From: Bacillus sp. BA3
Lineage (GTDB): Bacteria > Bacillota > Bacilli > Bacillales > DSM-1321
Assembly: GCA_002835675.1 (NCBI GenBank)
Contig: PIZR01000001.1
Location: 722,075 to 786,074 of the forward strand
Reading direction: 5' to 3'
DNA: 64,000 nt
In this document: in pieces, positions 38,356-47,149 of the stretch
Numbering within the stretch: the stretch's first letter is position 1
How the letters are laid out: every line of letters starts with the position of its first letter
Made by a program: the position numbers and the translations under genes
Notes under the pieces: generated by a model
Seen by the model: only the letters and a program-made list of their open reading frames with translations
What the model was told of the DNA's origin: nothing
The model's database searches: none

Positions 38356-39792
38356 TCAAATGACCATTTTTTTACCGGCATTTAATTCAACTTCCTGCTT
38401 GGGAGTTTCAATTTTCTTGATTTTCTTCACTCTAAAGTGATAAACCGCATAACATCCAATGAAGAATGCTCCCCCGCAATAAAGGGCCATTCGCTGCTCA
38501 GGAACAAATGCTAAACTGATCATTACGATGCAGTTTGTTATTAATGCAAGTATGGGGATGAATGGGTATAGCGGAACTTTAAATTTCAGATCTTCTATCT
38601 TGCCGCCTTGGCGGGTATAGGATCTTCTAAAAGCAAGAAGACTAGCCGAAATGGCAATCCAGCCAATTTGTGCACCTAACCCTGCAAGGGAGAGAAGAAA
38701 GACAAATATTGTGTCCGCAGCTACTACACTTGAAAGTAATGACAAACCGGCAATCGCCAGGGTGATGAGCAGGGCATTGAGCGGAATCCCTCTCTTATTC
38801 ACCAAACCGAGCTTCGGACTTGCCATACCTTCCCTTGAAAGCGAGTAGAGCATACGTGTCGCAGCATAAAGACCGGAGTTCGCCACTGACAATAGTGCTG
38901 TAAGAATGATGAAGTTCATGATGTCAGCTGCATACGGAACTCCGAGACTATCAAGTACAACAACGAATGGACTTTCTGAGATACCGGCTTTTTCCCTTGG
39001 GATCAGCGCCGAAAGTACAGTGACAGAAAGAACAAAGAAGAAAAGGGTTCTCCAAACGGTTTGTTTGATGGATTTTGGTATGACCTTTTCCGGGTTTTCA
39101 CTTTCTCCTGCGGCTATTCCGATTAATTCAGTGCCCTGGAAGGAAAAGTTCACTGTAATCATTGTGATTAGCAGGGCCGATATCCCATTGGGGAAAAGAC
39201 CCTCAGCGAAAAAGTTTGAGAAAAATGGAGCTTCTTGTCCACCTTTCATATCAATCATACCAAACATAGCAGCACCGCCAACGATGATGAAAAGAATGAT
39301 GGCCAATACTTTTATGCTGGAAAAAACAAACTCCGATTCGCCAAATGCCTTTGCTGATAAGGCGTTTAGTGAAAAGATGAGAAAAGCAAAGATTGCACAC
39401 CACATCCATACGGGTGATTCAGGAAACCATCTTTGCATGAGCTGTCCTGCTGCCAGAAACTCTAAGGCGACTGTAACGGCCCAACCTAACCAGTATAGCC
39501 ATCCGATGGCAAACCCGGTTCCAGGACCGATGAACTTAGTCGCATATGTCTGAAACGAACCGGAAACAGGCATGGCAACGGATAGTTCACCTAGGCAAAG
39601 CATCGTTAAATACATGATGAAGCCGCCGACTATGTAAGAGAGGATGGCACCGAAGGCTCCTGCTTCATGAATGGTATAGCCTGAACCGATGAAAAAGCCC
39701 GTACCAATACATCCCCCTATTGAAATCATAAATAAATGTCTTGCTTTCATGCTCCGTTTTAATTCATTTGGTTGATTTTCTGCTGTTTTCAT
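38356..39792 (-). CDS. Amino acid permease, RocE/RocC-like (arginine/ornithine)
   Basis: 478-residue APC-superfamily permease with 12 helices. The first helix ISIGGCIGTGFFIGSGYTIHEAGAFGAILSY (split over residues 23-53) and GELSVAMPVSGSFQTYATKFIGPGTGFAIGW are hallmarks of the AAT branch containing RocE, RocC, LysP and GabP. FSFQGTELIGIAAGESENPEKVIPKSI follows in the middle. With arginase next on the same strand, import of arginine or ornithine is the natural reading. AAAGGAG precedes the ATG and a cre site lies 25 bases further up, so glucose repression through CcpA is expected. Confidence 0.82.
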   Translation of the reverse strand: MKTAENQPNELKRSMKARHLFMISIGGCIGTGFFIGSGYTIHEAGAFGAILSYIVGGFIMYLTMLCLGELSVAMPVSGSFQTYATKFIGPGTGFAIGWLYWLGWAVTVALEFLAAGQLMQRWFPESPVWMWCAIFAFLIFSLNALSAKAFGESEFVFSSIKVLAIILFIIVGGAAMFGMIDMKGGQEAPFFSNFFAEGLFPNGISALLITMITVNFSFQGTELIGIAAGESENPEKVIPKSIKQTVWRTLFFFVLSVTVLSALIPREKAGISESPFVVVLDSLGVPYAADIMNFIILTALLSVANSGLYAATRMLYSLSREGMASPKLGLVNKRGIPLNALLITLAIAGLSLLSSVVAADTIFVFLLSLAGLGAQIGWIAISASLLAFRRSYTRQGGKIEDLKFKVPLYPFIPILALITNCIVMISLAFVPEQRMALYCGGAFFIGCYAVYHFRVKKIKKIETPKQEVELNAGKKMVI

Positions 39793-39816
39793 TGAAAAAC
39801 TCCTTTACCTGATGGG

Positions 39817-39830
39817 TGCAAACGGTTTCA
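39817..39830. promoter_or_regulatory. CcpA-binding cre site before the RocE-like permease
   Basis: TGCAAACGGTTTCA matches TGWAANCGNTNWCA in 13 of 14 positions (C instead of W at position 3). It lies 25-38 bases upstream of the permease start codon. Confidence 0.65.
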
Positions 39831-39899
39831 TTTATGTTGGGACGTTATTAGGGAATTTGTGTTCTTACAAGTCTAATAGCTTTTGATTTTGATTCTTAG

Positions 39900-40049
39900 A
39901 TGATGTCGAATTCCCTCCGAAAAGAGATTACTTCTGCATTAAAGAAGCATGATTCAATGAACATAGGTACCTATGCAGAATTAATTTCGAAAGCGCCGCT
40001 TAATAAAGAAAGAGAAGCCAAGCGTCAGGAAACTAGGGATGTAAATTGA
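39900..40049 (+). CDS. Possible 49-residue protein in the permease-arginase gap
   Basis: ATG 39900 to TGA 40049 encodes a basic, soluble-looking peptide (MMSNSLRKEITSALKKHDSM...). No ribosome site precedes it and it is antisense to the roc transcript. It may be a gene fragment. The 370-base gap 39793-40163 holds otherwise only the cre site. Confidence 0.2.
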   Translation: MMSNSLRKEITSALKKHDSMNIGTYAELISKAPLNKEREAKRQETRDVN

Positions 40050-40163
40050 TTCATGTCGATCATCCGCCAATGGGAAGAAGCTCATAAAAGAAGTATGGGC
40101 TTTTCCCTATGGAGCATCACTTTAACGAACTCTCTATATTTCTATCAAAATCATAGAGTCCGA

Positions 40164-41114
40164 TTATTTAACATGAGCCAATAAATCAGGAGTGATATGA
40201 TCTTCCGCTCCATATAATAATTTTTCCCCAAGCAATGAGCCCATTAATGCGACAGCAACTTCAGCCGTTTTATTATGCTCGTCCAATATTGGGTTTATCT
40301 CAACAAACTCTGCTGATGTAATGATATTAGCTTCAGCTAGCATTTCCATGGCAAGATGGCTTTCGCGGTAACTAATACCTCCCATTACAGGCGTTCCTAC
40401 CCCTGGTGCATCATCTGGATCAAGACCATCAAGATCAAGTGATAAATGGACAAGGTCCGTACGTTCTTTCAGGTAGGCAATCGATTCTTCCATCACTTTT
40501 GTCATACCCATTCTATCAATCTCATGCATAGTATAGACTTTAATTCCTTTTTCCCTGATTAACTCTTTTTCACCTTGGTCTAAAGAACGGGCACCAATGA
40601 TGACAATGTTCTCTGGTTTGACTTTTGGAGAATATCCGCCAATTTTAGTCAGTGCAGGGTGGCCAAGGCCCAAACTTACTGCTAGGGACATACCATGTAT
40701 GTTTCCTGATGGGGATGTTTCGGCAGTATTTAAATCTCCATGTGCATCATACCATATTACCCCTAAGTTTTCAGAATGCTTCGCTAAACCGGCTAATGTC
40801 CCGATAGCAATGCTGTGATCTCCACCTAAAACTAAAGGAAAACGATTCGCTTGGATGACTTCATCCACTTTTTGACTCAATTTTTCATTACCTTCTGCTA
40901 CGTCCTGCAGATTCTTTAAATTTGTGTCACTATCACTTTGTGCTCTTTCCTGTATTTCTACTTTAATATCACCTTCATCACGGACAGTATAGCCAATGTT
41001 TTCAAGTCTTTCACTCAACCCTGCATATCTAATGGCACTAGGCCCCATATCTACTCCTCTTCTAGTTTGACCAAGATCCATCGGCACACCAATAATTGAA
41101 ATTTCCTTCTTCAT
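40164..41114 (-). CDS. rocF: Arginase
   Basis: Binuclear-manganese enzyme converting arginine to ornithine and urea. Visible motifs are LGGDHSIAIG, WYDAHGDLNTAETSPSGNIHG and LDLDGLDPDDAPGVGTPV, which carry the metal ligands, and YRESHLAMEML near the end. ATG 41114 has AAGGAGG upstream and gives 316 residues, about 20 longer than B. subtilis RocF (296); the extra length is mainly a C-terminal tail (LYGAEDHITPDLLAHVK). With the RocE-like permease downstream on the same strand it forms an arginine-use locus. No RocR or sigma-L site could be seen upstream. Confidence 0.93.
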   Translation of the reverse strand: MKKEISIIGVPMDLGQTRRGVDMGPSAIRYAGLSERLENIGYTVRDEGDIKVEIQERAQSDSDTNLKNLQDVAEGNEKLSQKVDEVIQANRFPLVLGGDHSIAIGTLAGLAKHSENLGVIWYDAHGDLNTAETSPSGNIHGMSLAVSLGLGHPALTKIGGYSPKVKPENIVIIGARSLDQGEKELIREKGIKVYTMHEIDRMGMTKVMEESIAYLKERTDLVHLSLDLDGLDPDDAPGVGTPVMGGISYRESHLAMEMLAEANIITSAEFVEINPILDEHNKTAEVAVALMGSLLGEKLLYGAEDHITPDLLAHVK

Positions 41115-41596
41115 ATGTAATTCCTCCTTCGATTTTTCTTCACTAGTATAAGGGTAAAAGGAGTGATGACTCAACTCGACATTTTTTTGAATATTTATAC
41201 GATTGAGAAAAGGGTAAAGGTCCTGGGTTAAAATTCCTATTATTGATTTTTTATGAACATAATATTATACCTTAAGGGGTATTAGTGACAATGGATGATT
41301 CCTTGTAAAAACTGCAATTGTTGAGATTTTTATTCCAGGAATGGAAGTGATAGCGCTGCCAATCAGAATCTTTCGCCAAGGGTGATTCAGAAGATATTGA
41401 ATATAATTTACTAGATACATTTATTCAGGAAATGAGGCCGTTACACCTATAATGTATGGAAGGATTTTTCATTTTTATATGGAATATATAAAAAAAACTA
41501 AAAATATTTTAATTGCAGTTAGAATATCACGACTTTTTTTCATCTAAACACACTGAGTACTTTGTATTTAGACGCAGTTTGAACTAGGAGGTATTC
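41115..41596. other. 482-bp intergenic region upstream of the divergent arginase and Rep-like genes
   Basis: AT-rich, no gene. TGATAGCGCTGCCA at 41348-41361 is a weak (12 of 14) cre look-alike. No sigma-L (-24/-12) element of the kind that drives roc genes in B. subtilis could be found near the arginase start. Confidence 0.4.
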
Positions 41597-43663
41597 ATGT
41601 TGAATAGCAATGATAGACAGAGTGGAAAAATGGAACCGAACCAAAAGAATGAGAGCCTTAAGTATTTATCGAAACGCTGGTCAAGCAAAATTAATAATTT
41701 TTTGGTTCTTTGCATATATGAGCAAAACAATCAATATCATGATTTCAATAATAAATTCAAAACACACAAATTAAAAAATTCGAAGGGGTTTCTAACCTTT
41801 AAAGATGGATTGAACAATAAAAGTTTTGTTATTTGGGAACAAGCATATAAAGAGAATGAAGAGCTATTTGCCAAACTGAGGTTAACGGCGAGAAACGAAA
41901 CATTGTCACATATTGCCCAACATGTCGTATTCTATCTATTAAGTGAATATGAAAGGGTTTCCACAAAAAATCATGCTGTTTTAAAAGAAAAACATTTAAT
42001 GGAAGATTCAATTTACCAAATGGAAAAAAAATTAAAAAATGAAACTTTTTTGGCAGAGAGATCGGTTTGGGAGGAATTTTACGGCTGGTTTAGACTGCTA
42101 GTAAAAGAATGGGTCCTTGAAGAAATAGCCTTATCAATAGGCTTTAATGAAATGGAAAGACTTGATGATCAAGCATTAAATAAGTTATTTTACGAGCATC
42201 TCACAAAACATTTTACTGAAAACACTGGATTTTTATCGAGAGTAACAGATATCGTTAATGAATATATTAAAGAGTGGATCGATAAAATCATGAGTGAATT
42301 TAATATCGAAAACAATACGATCGAAAAGATAGAAAACCTGCTATGTTTTAAGAGGGATTTTCAGACATCAGATTTATTATTATCCACAATGAGGGATTTC
42401 ACTTTCAACTTTACCGTCCAAGATCATTTGCTTGTTATGAATAGTGCTCCATATCAGTCGGTTAGAGATGCAATTTATAAAAAAAATTTCGAAATCATTG
42501 GAAACATTCCTTGGCCTGCAACCCCAATATTAAAGGGTAATACAGAAGGCTTCATACAAATAATCCCTTTTGGGAACGATCATATAACATATGGGCAGAC
42601 GAATGTGAAAGAAGCTTGGAACCGAGTCCACTCTTTATCTGATGTGGATGTAGATGTTTTTGATGCTCTTTGCAGCCTTTTCCTGTCAAAGGCTGCTCAT
42701 AATGAGGAAACAGTGGAAATTTATTTAAATGACCTCCTTTCAATTCGAGGATTAAAGCCAAAACTTGGTGGGTTTGGGCGTCGAGGTGGTTACGAGGCCA
42801 AACAGCGTGCTCAAATTCTGAAATCGCTTACAAATATACAAAGCATATGGATTAACATTAACAAAGCTACCATCTATGAAAAAGGTAAGCCTGTTCAGAC
42901 AAAACTACAAGGGAGGACGTTTATCTTTAAAGATCGTAATGGCGTTGAATATGATATATCAGAAGAAGCAGACAGGAAAAAGATAACGTTCACGATCGAT
43001 AAGGTTTTCGCCAAATATCTTAATGGTTCTGCACGGCAAGTTGCCCTACTTTCAATAAAAGCACTTCAATATAATCCATATAGGCAACTTCGGGAAAAAC
43101 GGCTTACAAGATATCTAAGCTGGCGTTGGAGGACCCAAGCAAGAAAAGGAGACTTTTTACAGCCGAATAAAACCAGTACCCTATTGGAATCGATCGGTGA
43201 AAAATTAAATGACCGAACACCATCTCGAACTAGGGAACGTTTCGAGAAAGCTTTGGATGTTCTACTGGATGATGGCGTTATTGCATCATGGCATTATGAA
43301 AAGTGGGATGAATCCATAGCCGATTATAAAGGATGGGCCAGTATTTGGCTGAATTCGATGATATTAATAGAACCGCCTGATATCATAAAAGAGCAATATC
43401 GCTCCATAGAAAAGAAACAAAAATCACACACTGGCAATCGTCTTGCAAAGCAAGACCAGGCTAACCTGAAGAGCAGCGATCATATTGGTGAGCAAATAAG
43501 AATCACAAGAAAAAAACTCAACCTCTCTTTATATCAATTAGCAGAAGAACTGGAGATATCAGCCCCATATGTCAGTAACATTGAGAGAGGGATGAAAATT
43601 CCATCCTCCAAAATTCAAACGAAAATGAAGAAATGGCTGGAAAAACAGGAACATATTAATTGA
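41597..43663 (+). CDS. Large Rep-like/XRE fusion protein, 688 aa, function unknown
   Basis: Residues 1-360 are not recognised: helical, charged, with many Lys/Glu/Asn. About 350-610 resembles a plasmid-type replication initiator: VEIYLNDLLSIRGLKPK, then GGFGRRGGYEAKQRAQIL, and a winged-helix-like part with ALLSIKALQYNPYRQLREKR followed by SIGEKLNDRTPSRTRERFEK. The last 58 residues (631-688) are a complete XRE helix-turn-helix (GEQIRITRKKLNLSLYQLAEE). AGGAGG precedes the ATG. No plasmid or integrase genes flank it, so it may be a stranded remnant of a mobile element or a chromosomal DNA-binding protein. TACTTTGTATTTAGACG-type AT-rich sequence lies upstream. Confidence 0.6.
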   Translation: MLNSNDRQSGKMEPNQKNESLKYLSKRWSSKINNFLVLCIYEQNNQYHDFNNKFKTHKLKNSKGFLTFKDGLNNKSFVIWEQAYKENEELFAKLRLTARNETLSHIAQHVVFYLLSEYERVSTKNHAVLKEKHLMEDSIYQMEKKLKNETFLAERSVWEEFYGWFRLLVKEWVLEEIALSIGFNEMERLDDQALNKLFYEHLTKHFTENTGFLSRVTDIVNEYIKEWIDKIMSEFNIENNTIEKIENLLCFKRDFQTSDLLLSTMRDFTFNFTVQDHLLVMNSAPYQSVRDAIYKKNFEIIGNIPWPATPILKGNTEGFIQIIPFGNDHITYGQTNVKEAWNRVHSLSDVDVDVFDALCSLFLSKAAHNEETVEIYLNDLLSIRGLKPKLGGFGRRGGYEAKQRAQILKSLTNIQSIWININKATIYEKGKPVQTKLQGRTFIFKDRNGVEYDISEEADRKKITFTIDKVFAKYLNGSARQVALLSIKALQYNPYRQLREKRLTRYLSWRWRTQARKGDFLQPNKTSTLLESIGEKLNDRTPSRTRERFEKALDVLLDDGVIASWHYEKWDESIADYKGWASIWLNSMILIEPPDIIKEQYRSIEKKQKSHTGNRLAKQDQANLKSSDHIGEQIRITRKKLNLSLYQLAEELEISAPYVSNIERGMKIPSSKIQTKMKKWLEKQEHIN

Positions 43664-43971
43664 TCATGAACAAATTAACCCTATTCCTTTATCAGGAGGA
43701 GGGTTGTTTGTGTTGCCATATACATAAAAAGCATTGGCGTTTATCTTGTTCCAATGTCGGGGCTATGAATGTAAGAAGTCGGGGTCATCCAGAACACATA
43801 TTTTTCATTCTATTCTTTTAACCCTGCTGTATATGAGAATTTTCGCCTTTTAAAAATAATTAACTTCCTAATGTTTTAAATGAATTTAACAAACTATCAA
43901 TTTCTAGAATATTAACCCCCTCCATGTAAGATTAGTTCAAAGATATCTTTTTTAAGTAGGGGGGAAGATTC
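43664..43971. other. 308-bp intergenic region upstream of the catabolic operon
   Basis: Holds a good ribosome site (AGGAGGAGGG near 43696) followed by only a short frame, and AT-rich sequence. No clear terminator or cre site seen. It must contain the operon promoter, but no convincing -35/-10 pair could be chosen. Confidence 0.4.
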
Positions 43972-46155
43972 ATGATAGAAAATAAACATTCAAACAATTC
44001 TCATGAAACGCTTGAGCCGTTATTCAATCCAAGATCCATCGCAATCCTAGGTGCCTCCAAGAGTGAATACAAAATCGGGAATTTACAGGTCAAAGCCCTT
44101 TTGGATGGTCAATTTAATGGGGAGATTTACCCAATCAACCGTAAAGCAAAAGAGATTGAAGGGATTAAGTGCTATGAATCTTTGTCCGATGTTCCGAATG
44201 AAATTGATTTAGCCATTTTTTGCCTTGGGGCGAATCAGGTGCAGCAAGGATTAGAGGAATGTGCACGAAAGAAAGTGAAAGCAGCCATCATTTTTGCTGC
44301 TGGTTTTTCTGAAACAGGAAAAGAAGGCATCAAGCAACAGGAATTGTTAACAGATATTGCAAGAAAGAATGGAATACGGATAGTGGGTCCCAACTGTGTT
44401 GGATTAGTGAATTTGTCGAATGGCTTGATTGGCACTTTTTCCCCTGCCATTCAATCAGTGCCAATAAATGACCAAAGAGGGGTAGGATATGTCTCCCAAA
44501 GCGGTGCGTTTGGTGTTTTGACTTATATGGCAGCAGCTCAGAATGGATTGAGTTTCAATTATTTCGTGAGTGTAGGAAATGAAATGGAAACTGAATTCTC
44601 GGATGTCATTGAATATATGATCCATGATTCAAAAACAAGTGTGATAAGCGGCTACTTGGAAGGTGCAAAAAACCCGGAAAAATTACGAAGCCTGGCAAAA
44701 GAGGCATTGGATAGAAATAAACCCATAATTGTCATGAAAACCGGAAGGAGCAAGGCTGGAAGCAGAGCTGCTGCTTCACATACAGGTTCACTTGCGGGAT
44801 CGGATCAAGTATATGATGCCTTTTTTAAGCAGGCTGGCATCGTAAGGGCCGATGATTATGAAGATATCATATCTTTTTCAAAGCTATTCCTATCAAAGAA
44901 GCTTCCAAATGGACGCAATACGGTTATTATCACCAGTTCAGGAGGGAGGGGAATAAATGAAGCGGATCGCTGTGAATCATACGGACTTACCATCAACCCA
45001 CTGAGCTCAAAGACAATAACAGAAATCAAACGTAATATACCCGAATATGCAAGCGCTTCCAACCCTGTGGATTTAACAGCGGCCGCATCTGTTTCCAATC
45101 CTGAGTTATTTCTTGCACCATTGAGGGCACTTGTAGAAGATCCGGATGTCGATAACATCATTTTTACTGAGTTTCCCTTTAATTGGACTGCCGAGCACCC
45201 TTTACTTCAAGAGTTTATTGAAATTTGTACAAGCTCAGATAAATTTGTTTTCATTACCACTTTTCCATTAGACGGCATGACCCTTCCCCTTGGTACCGAT
45301 GAGCTCGTGAAAAATGGCATACCGGTGATCCCTGGGAACCTTAATCCGATAAGAGGGCTGGCGAAACTAGTTGAATACAGTGAATTTTATCGAAAAAATC
45401 TTGAAAATCAAGTTTCCAATAGTACAAAGAAAATAGAGAAACAAAACTTACAGGACATGCTGAAGCCCGGTACTGCTTTAAGTGAATCCGAAGCTAGTAT
45501 GGTTTTGGAAAGATACAGGATTGCTACCACGAAGCGTGTTATAGCTGCAAATGAAAACGATGCAGTACAAATCGCTAACAGTATCGGTTATCCGGTTGTG
45601 TTAAAGGTCGATTCACCGGATATACCACATAAGACGGAAGCTAATGCCATTCGATTGAATGTAAAGACCGATCTTGAGGTCAGGAAAGCTTTTACAGATA
45701 TTAAGCGGAATGCACTAAATTATAAACCTGAAGCTACAATAAACGGCATTTCCGTTCAGGAAATGTTACCTGATGGAGTGGAAATCATTGTTGGTGCAAG
45801 TGATGATCCTGTATTTGGACCGGTTATCATGTTTGGTCTAGGGGGAATATTCGTTGAGATCTACAAAGATATTTCGTTTAGAATTGCTCCACTGTCAAGG
45901 CAAGATGCACTTGAAATGATTGAAGAAATCAAGGGCAAGGACATTTTAATGGGAGCACGCGGGAAAGCACCGGTTGATATTGAAGCCATCATTGATGTGT
46001 TATTAAAGGTTTCCTCTATAGTTACAGATTATAAACATTCCATTGACGAATTGGATATTAATCCATTGCTGGTCTATGAAAATGGAATCAAGGCCGCTGA
46101 TGCCATGATTGTTGTAAAAAATAATGTGGATGATAATACCGTTATTAGGGGGTAG
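43972..46155 (+). CDS. ATP-grasp acyl-CoA synthetase (acetate-CoA ligase, NDP-forming family)
   Basis: 727 residues fusing both subunits of the NDP-forming acyl-CoA synthetases. Order: CoA-binding Rossmann domain (about 10-140, LFNPRSIAILGASKSEYKIG), succinyl-CoA-ligase-like flavodoxin domains (about 150-470) with H270 in ASHTGSLAGSDQVYDAFF, and a C-terminal ATP-grasp domain (about 500-725) with YPVVLKVDSPDIPHKTEANAI and FGLGGIFVEIYKD. It would activate a free carboxylic acid to its CoA thioester at the expense of ATP. First gene of the operon; GGGGGAAG precedes the ATG. Its stop is eight bases before the next start, so translation is coupled. The substrate acid is unknown. Confidence 0.85.
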   Translation: MIENKHSNNSHETLEPLFNPRSIAILGASKSEYKIGNLQVKALLDGQFNGEIYPINRKAKEIEGIKCYESLSDVPNEIDLAIFCLGANQVQQGLEECARKKVKAAIIFAAGFSETGKEGIKQQELLTDIARKNGIRIVGPNCVGLVNLSNGLIGTFSPAIQSVPINDQRGVGYVSQSGAFGVLTYMAAAQNGLSFNYFVSVGNEMETEFSDVIEYMIHDSKTSVISGYLEGAKNPEKLRSLAKEALDRNKPIIVMKTGRSKAGSRAAASHTGSLAGSDQVYDAFFKQAGIVRADDYEDIISFSKLFLSKKLPNGRNTVIITSSGGRGINEADRCESYGLTINPLSSKTITEIKRNIPEYASASNPVDLTAAASVSNPELFLAPLRALVEDPDVDNIIFTEFPFNWTAEHPLLQEFIEICTSSDKFVFITTFPLDGMTLPLGTDELVKNGIPVIPGNLNPIRGLAKLVEYSEFYRKNLENQVSNSTKKIEKQNLQDMLKPGTALSESEASMVLERYRIATTKRVIAANENDAVQIANSIGYPVVLKVDSPDIPHKTEANAIRLNVKTDLEVRKAFTDIKRNALNYKPEATINGISVQEMLPDGVEIIVGASDDPVFGPVIMFGLGGIFVEIYKDISFRIAPLSRQDALEMIEEIKGKDILMGARGKAPVDIEAIIDVLLKVSSIVTDYKHSIDELDINPLLVYENGIKAADAMIVVKNNVDDNTVIRG

Positions 46156-46162
46156 AGAGCAA

Positions 46163-46621
46163 ATGGAACTTGATCATTTGACCGGATTAACAGGAGCTGA
46201 ATTTATATTTGAAGTCGAAAAGAGGCATATCCGCCAATTTGCTGAGGCAATTGGTGATTTTAATCCCTTATATGTGGATGAAGAATATGCTGCGAAAACT
46301 TCATATGGTGGCATTATAGCACCGCCAACCTTCCCGATTGCCATTGGTCAGGATAGCGGCGAAAGCCTTGACTTGGGCCTCGAACAAAAGAGAATGCTGC
46401 ATGGTGAACAGGAGTTTATTTATTCCCGCCCCATTAGGCCAGGTGATAGATTGCATTGTCAGATGAAAGTATCAAATGTATACGAACGGGAAGGAAGAAA
46501 AGGAAAGATGCAGTTCTTGGTACTTGATACAGAAATGAAAGATGAGTCAGGTGAAATGGTGGTCATAAGCCGAACAAATATCATCTATCGGCCCATTAGG
46601 AGTGATCACGCTCCTGTCTGA
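46163..46621 (+). CDS. MaoC-type dehydratase with N-terminal-type hotdog (subunit 1)
   Basis: 152 residues, one hotdog fold. FAEAIGDFNPLYVDEEYAAKTSYGGIIAPPTFP (about 28-60) is the MaoC_dehydrat_N pattern; the catalytic D/H dyad of the hydratase-2 motif is not complete here, since the usual His (IAHGM) is replaced by IIAPPTF. Such a partner subunit normally pairs with a catalytic MaoC protein. ATG 46163 has GGGGGTAGAGAG upstream; a longer frame from 46124 overlaps the synthetase. It probably forms a heteromer with the product of 46698, as ChsH1-ChsH2 do. Confidence 0.8.
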   Translation: MELDHLTGLTGAEFIFEVEKRHIRQFAEAIGDFNPLYVDEEYAAKTSYGGIIAPPTFPIAIGQDSGESLDLGLEQKRMLHGEQEFIYSRPIRPGDRLHCQMKVSNVYEREGRKGKMQFLVLDTEMKDESGEMVVISRTNIIYRPIRSDHAPV

Positions 46622-46697
46622 AAAAACATGATGATAATTAATGGCATTAAAGTATCAATATCAAATTCCAGCAAACTGAAAACAGGAGGAATCAGGG

Positions 46698-47114
46698 ATG
46701 TTGAACTATGAAAGTTTACATGAAGGTCAAAGACTTGAATCTCTCTTCAAGCCACCTGTAACCAAGGTACAACTTGTTAAATATGCCGGAGCTTCAGGGG
46801 ATTTTAATCCATTACATACCGATGATGCATTCGCACAAGAGATTGGCATGCAGGGTGTGATTGCTCATGGAATGCTTGTAATGGGCTTTCTCGGTGAATA
46901 TGTAATGAAACTGGCTGGTGATCAAGCTGTACCGGCAAATTTTAAAATGAGATTTGGTGCTGTAACCGTACCAGGAGATCGGATCACGTGTTCTGCTTTC
47001 GTTAAAAATTTGTATGAAGAAAGAGGTCAACGCTTTGTAAGGCTGGACATTATTGCAGAAAAGGAACCAGAACAAGTTGTCGGTTCAGGTGAAGTGGTTT
47101 TACGGATTAAATAA
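46698..47114 (+). CDS. MaoC-type (R)-specific enoyl-CoA hydratase (subunit 2)
   Basis: 138 residues, one hotdog fold with the full hydratase-2 motif: GASGDFNPLHTDDAFAQEIGMQGVIAHGMLVMGF (split over residues 31-64), where Asp36 and His41 region and IAHGM give the active-site pair. It hydrates trans-2-enoyl-CoA to 3-hydroxyacyl-CoA. It follows the N-type MaoC gene by 76 bases with AGGAGG before its ATG. Together the two resemble the ChsH1-ChsH2 hydratase of the mycobacterial igr operon, except that the DUF35 domain fused to ChsH2 there is a separate protein here (48325). Confidence 0.85.
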   Translation: MLNYESLHEGQRLESLFKPPVTKVQLVKYAGASGDFNPLHTDDAFAQEIGMQGVIAHGMLVMGFLGEYVMKLAGDQAVPANFKMRFGAVTVPGDRITCSAFVKNLYEERGQRFVRLDIIAEKEPEQVVGSGEVVLRIK

Positions 47115-47149
47115 AGGTTACAAGTTATCAAATAGTAGGAGGGTTTATT

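Noticed and set aside
40050-40163. Short frame with MSIIRQWEEAHKRSMG near the arginase end
   Set aside because: No ribosome site, runs antisense into the arginase 3' end; probably chance.
41348-41361. cre-like TGATAGCGCTGCCA upstream of arginase
   Set aside because: Two mismatches including a core position, and 235 bases from the start codon.
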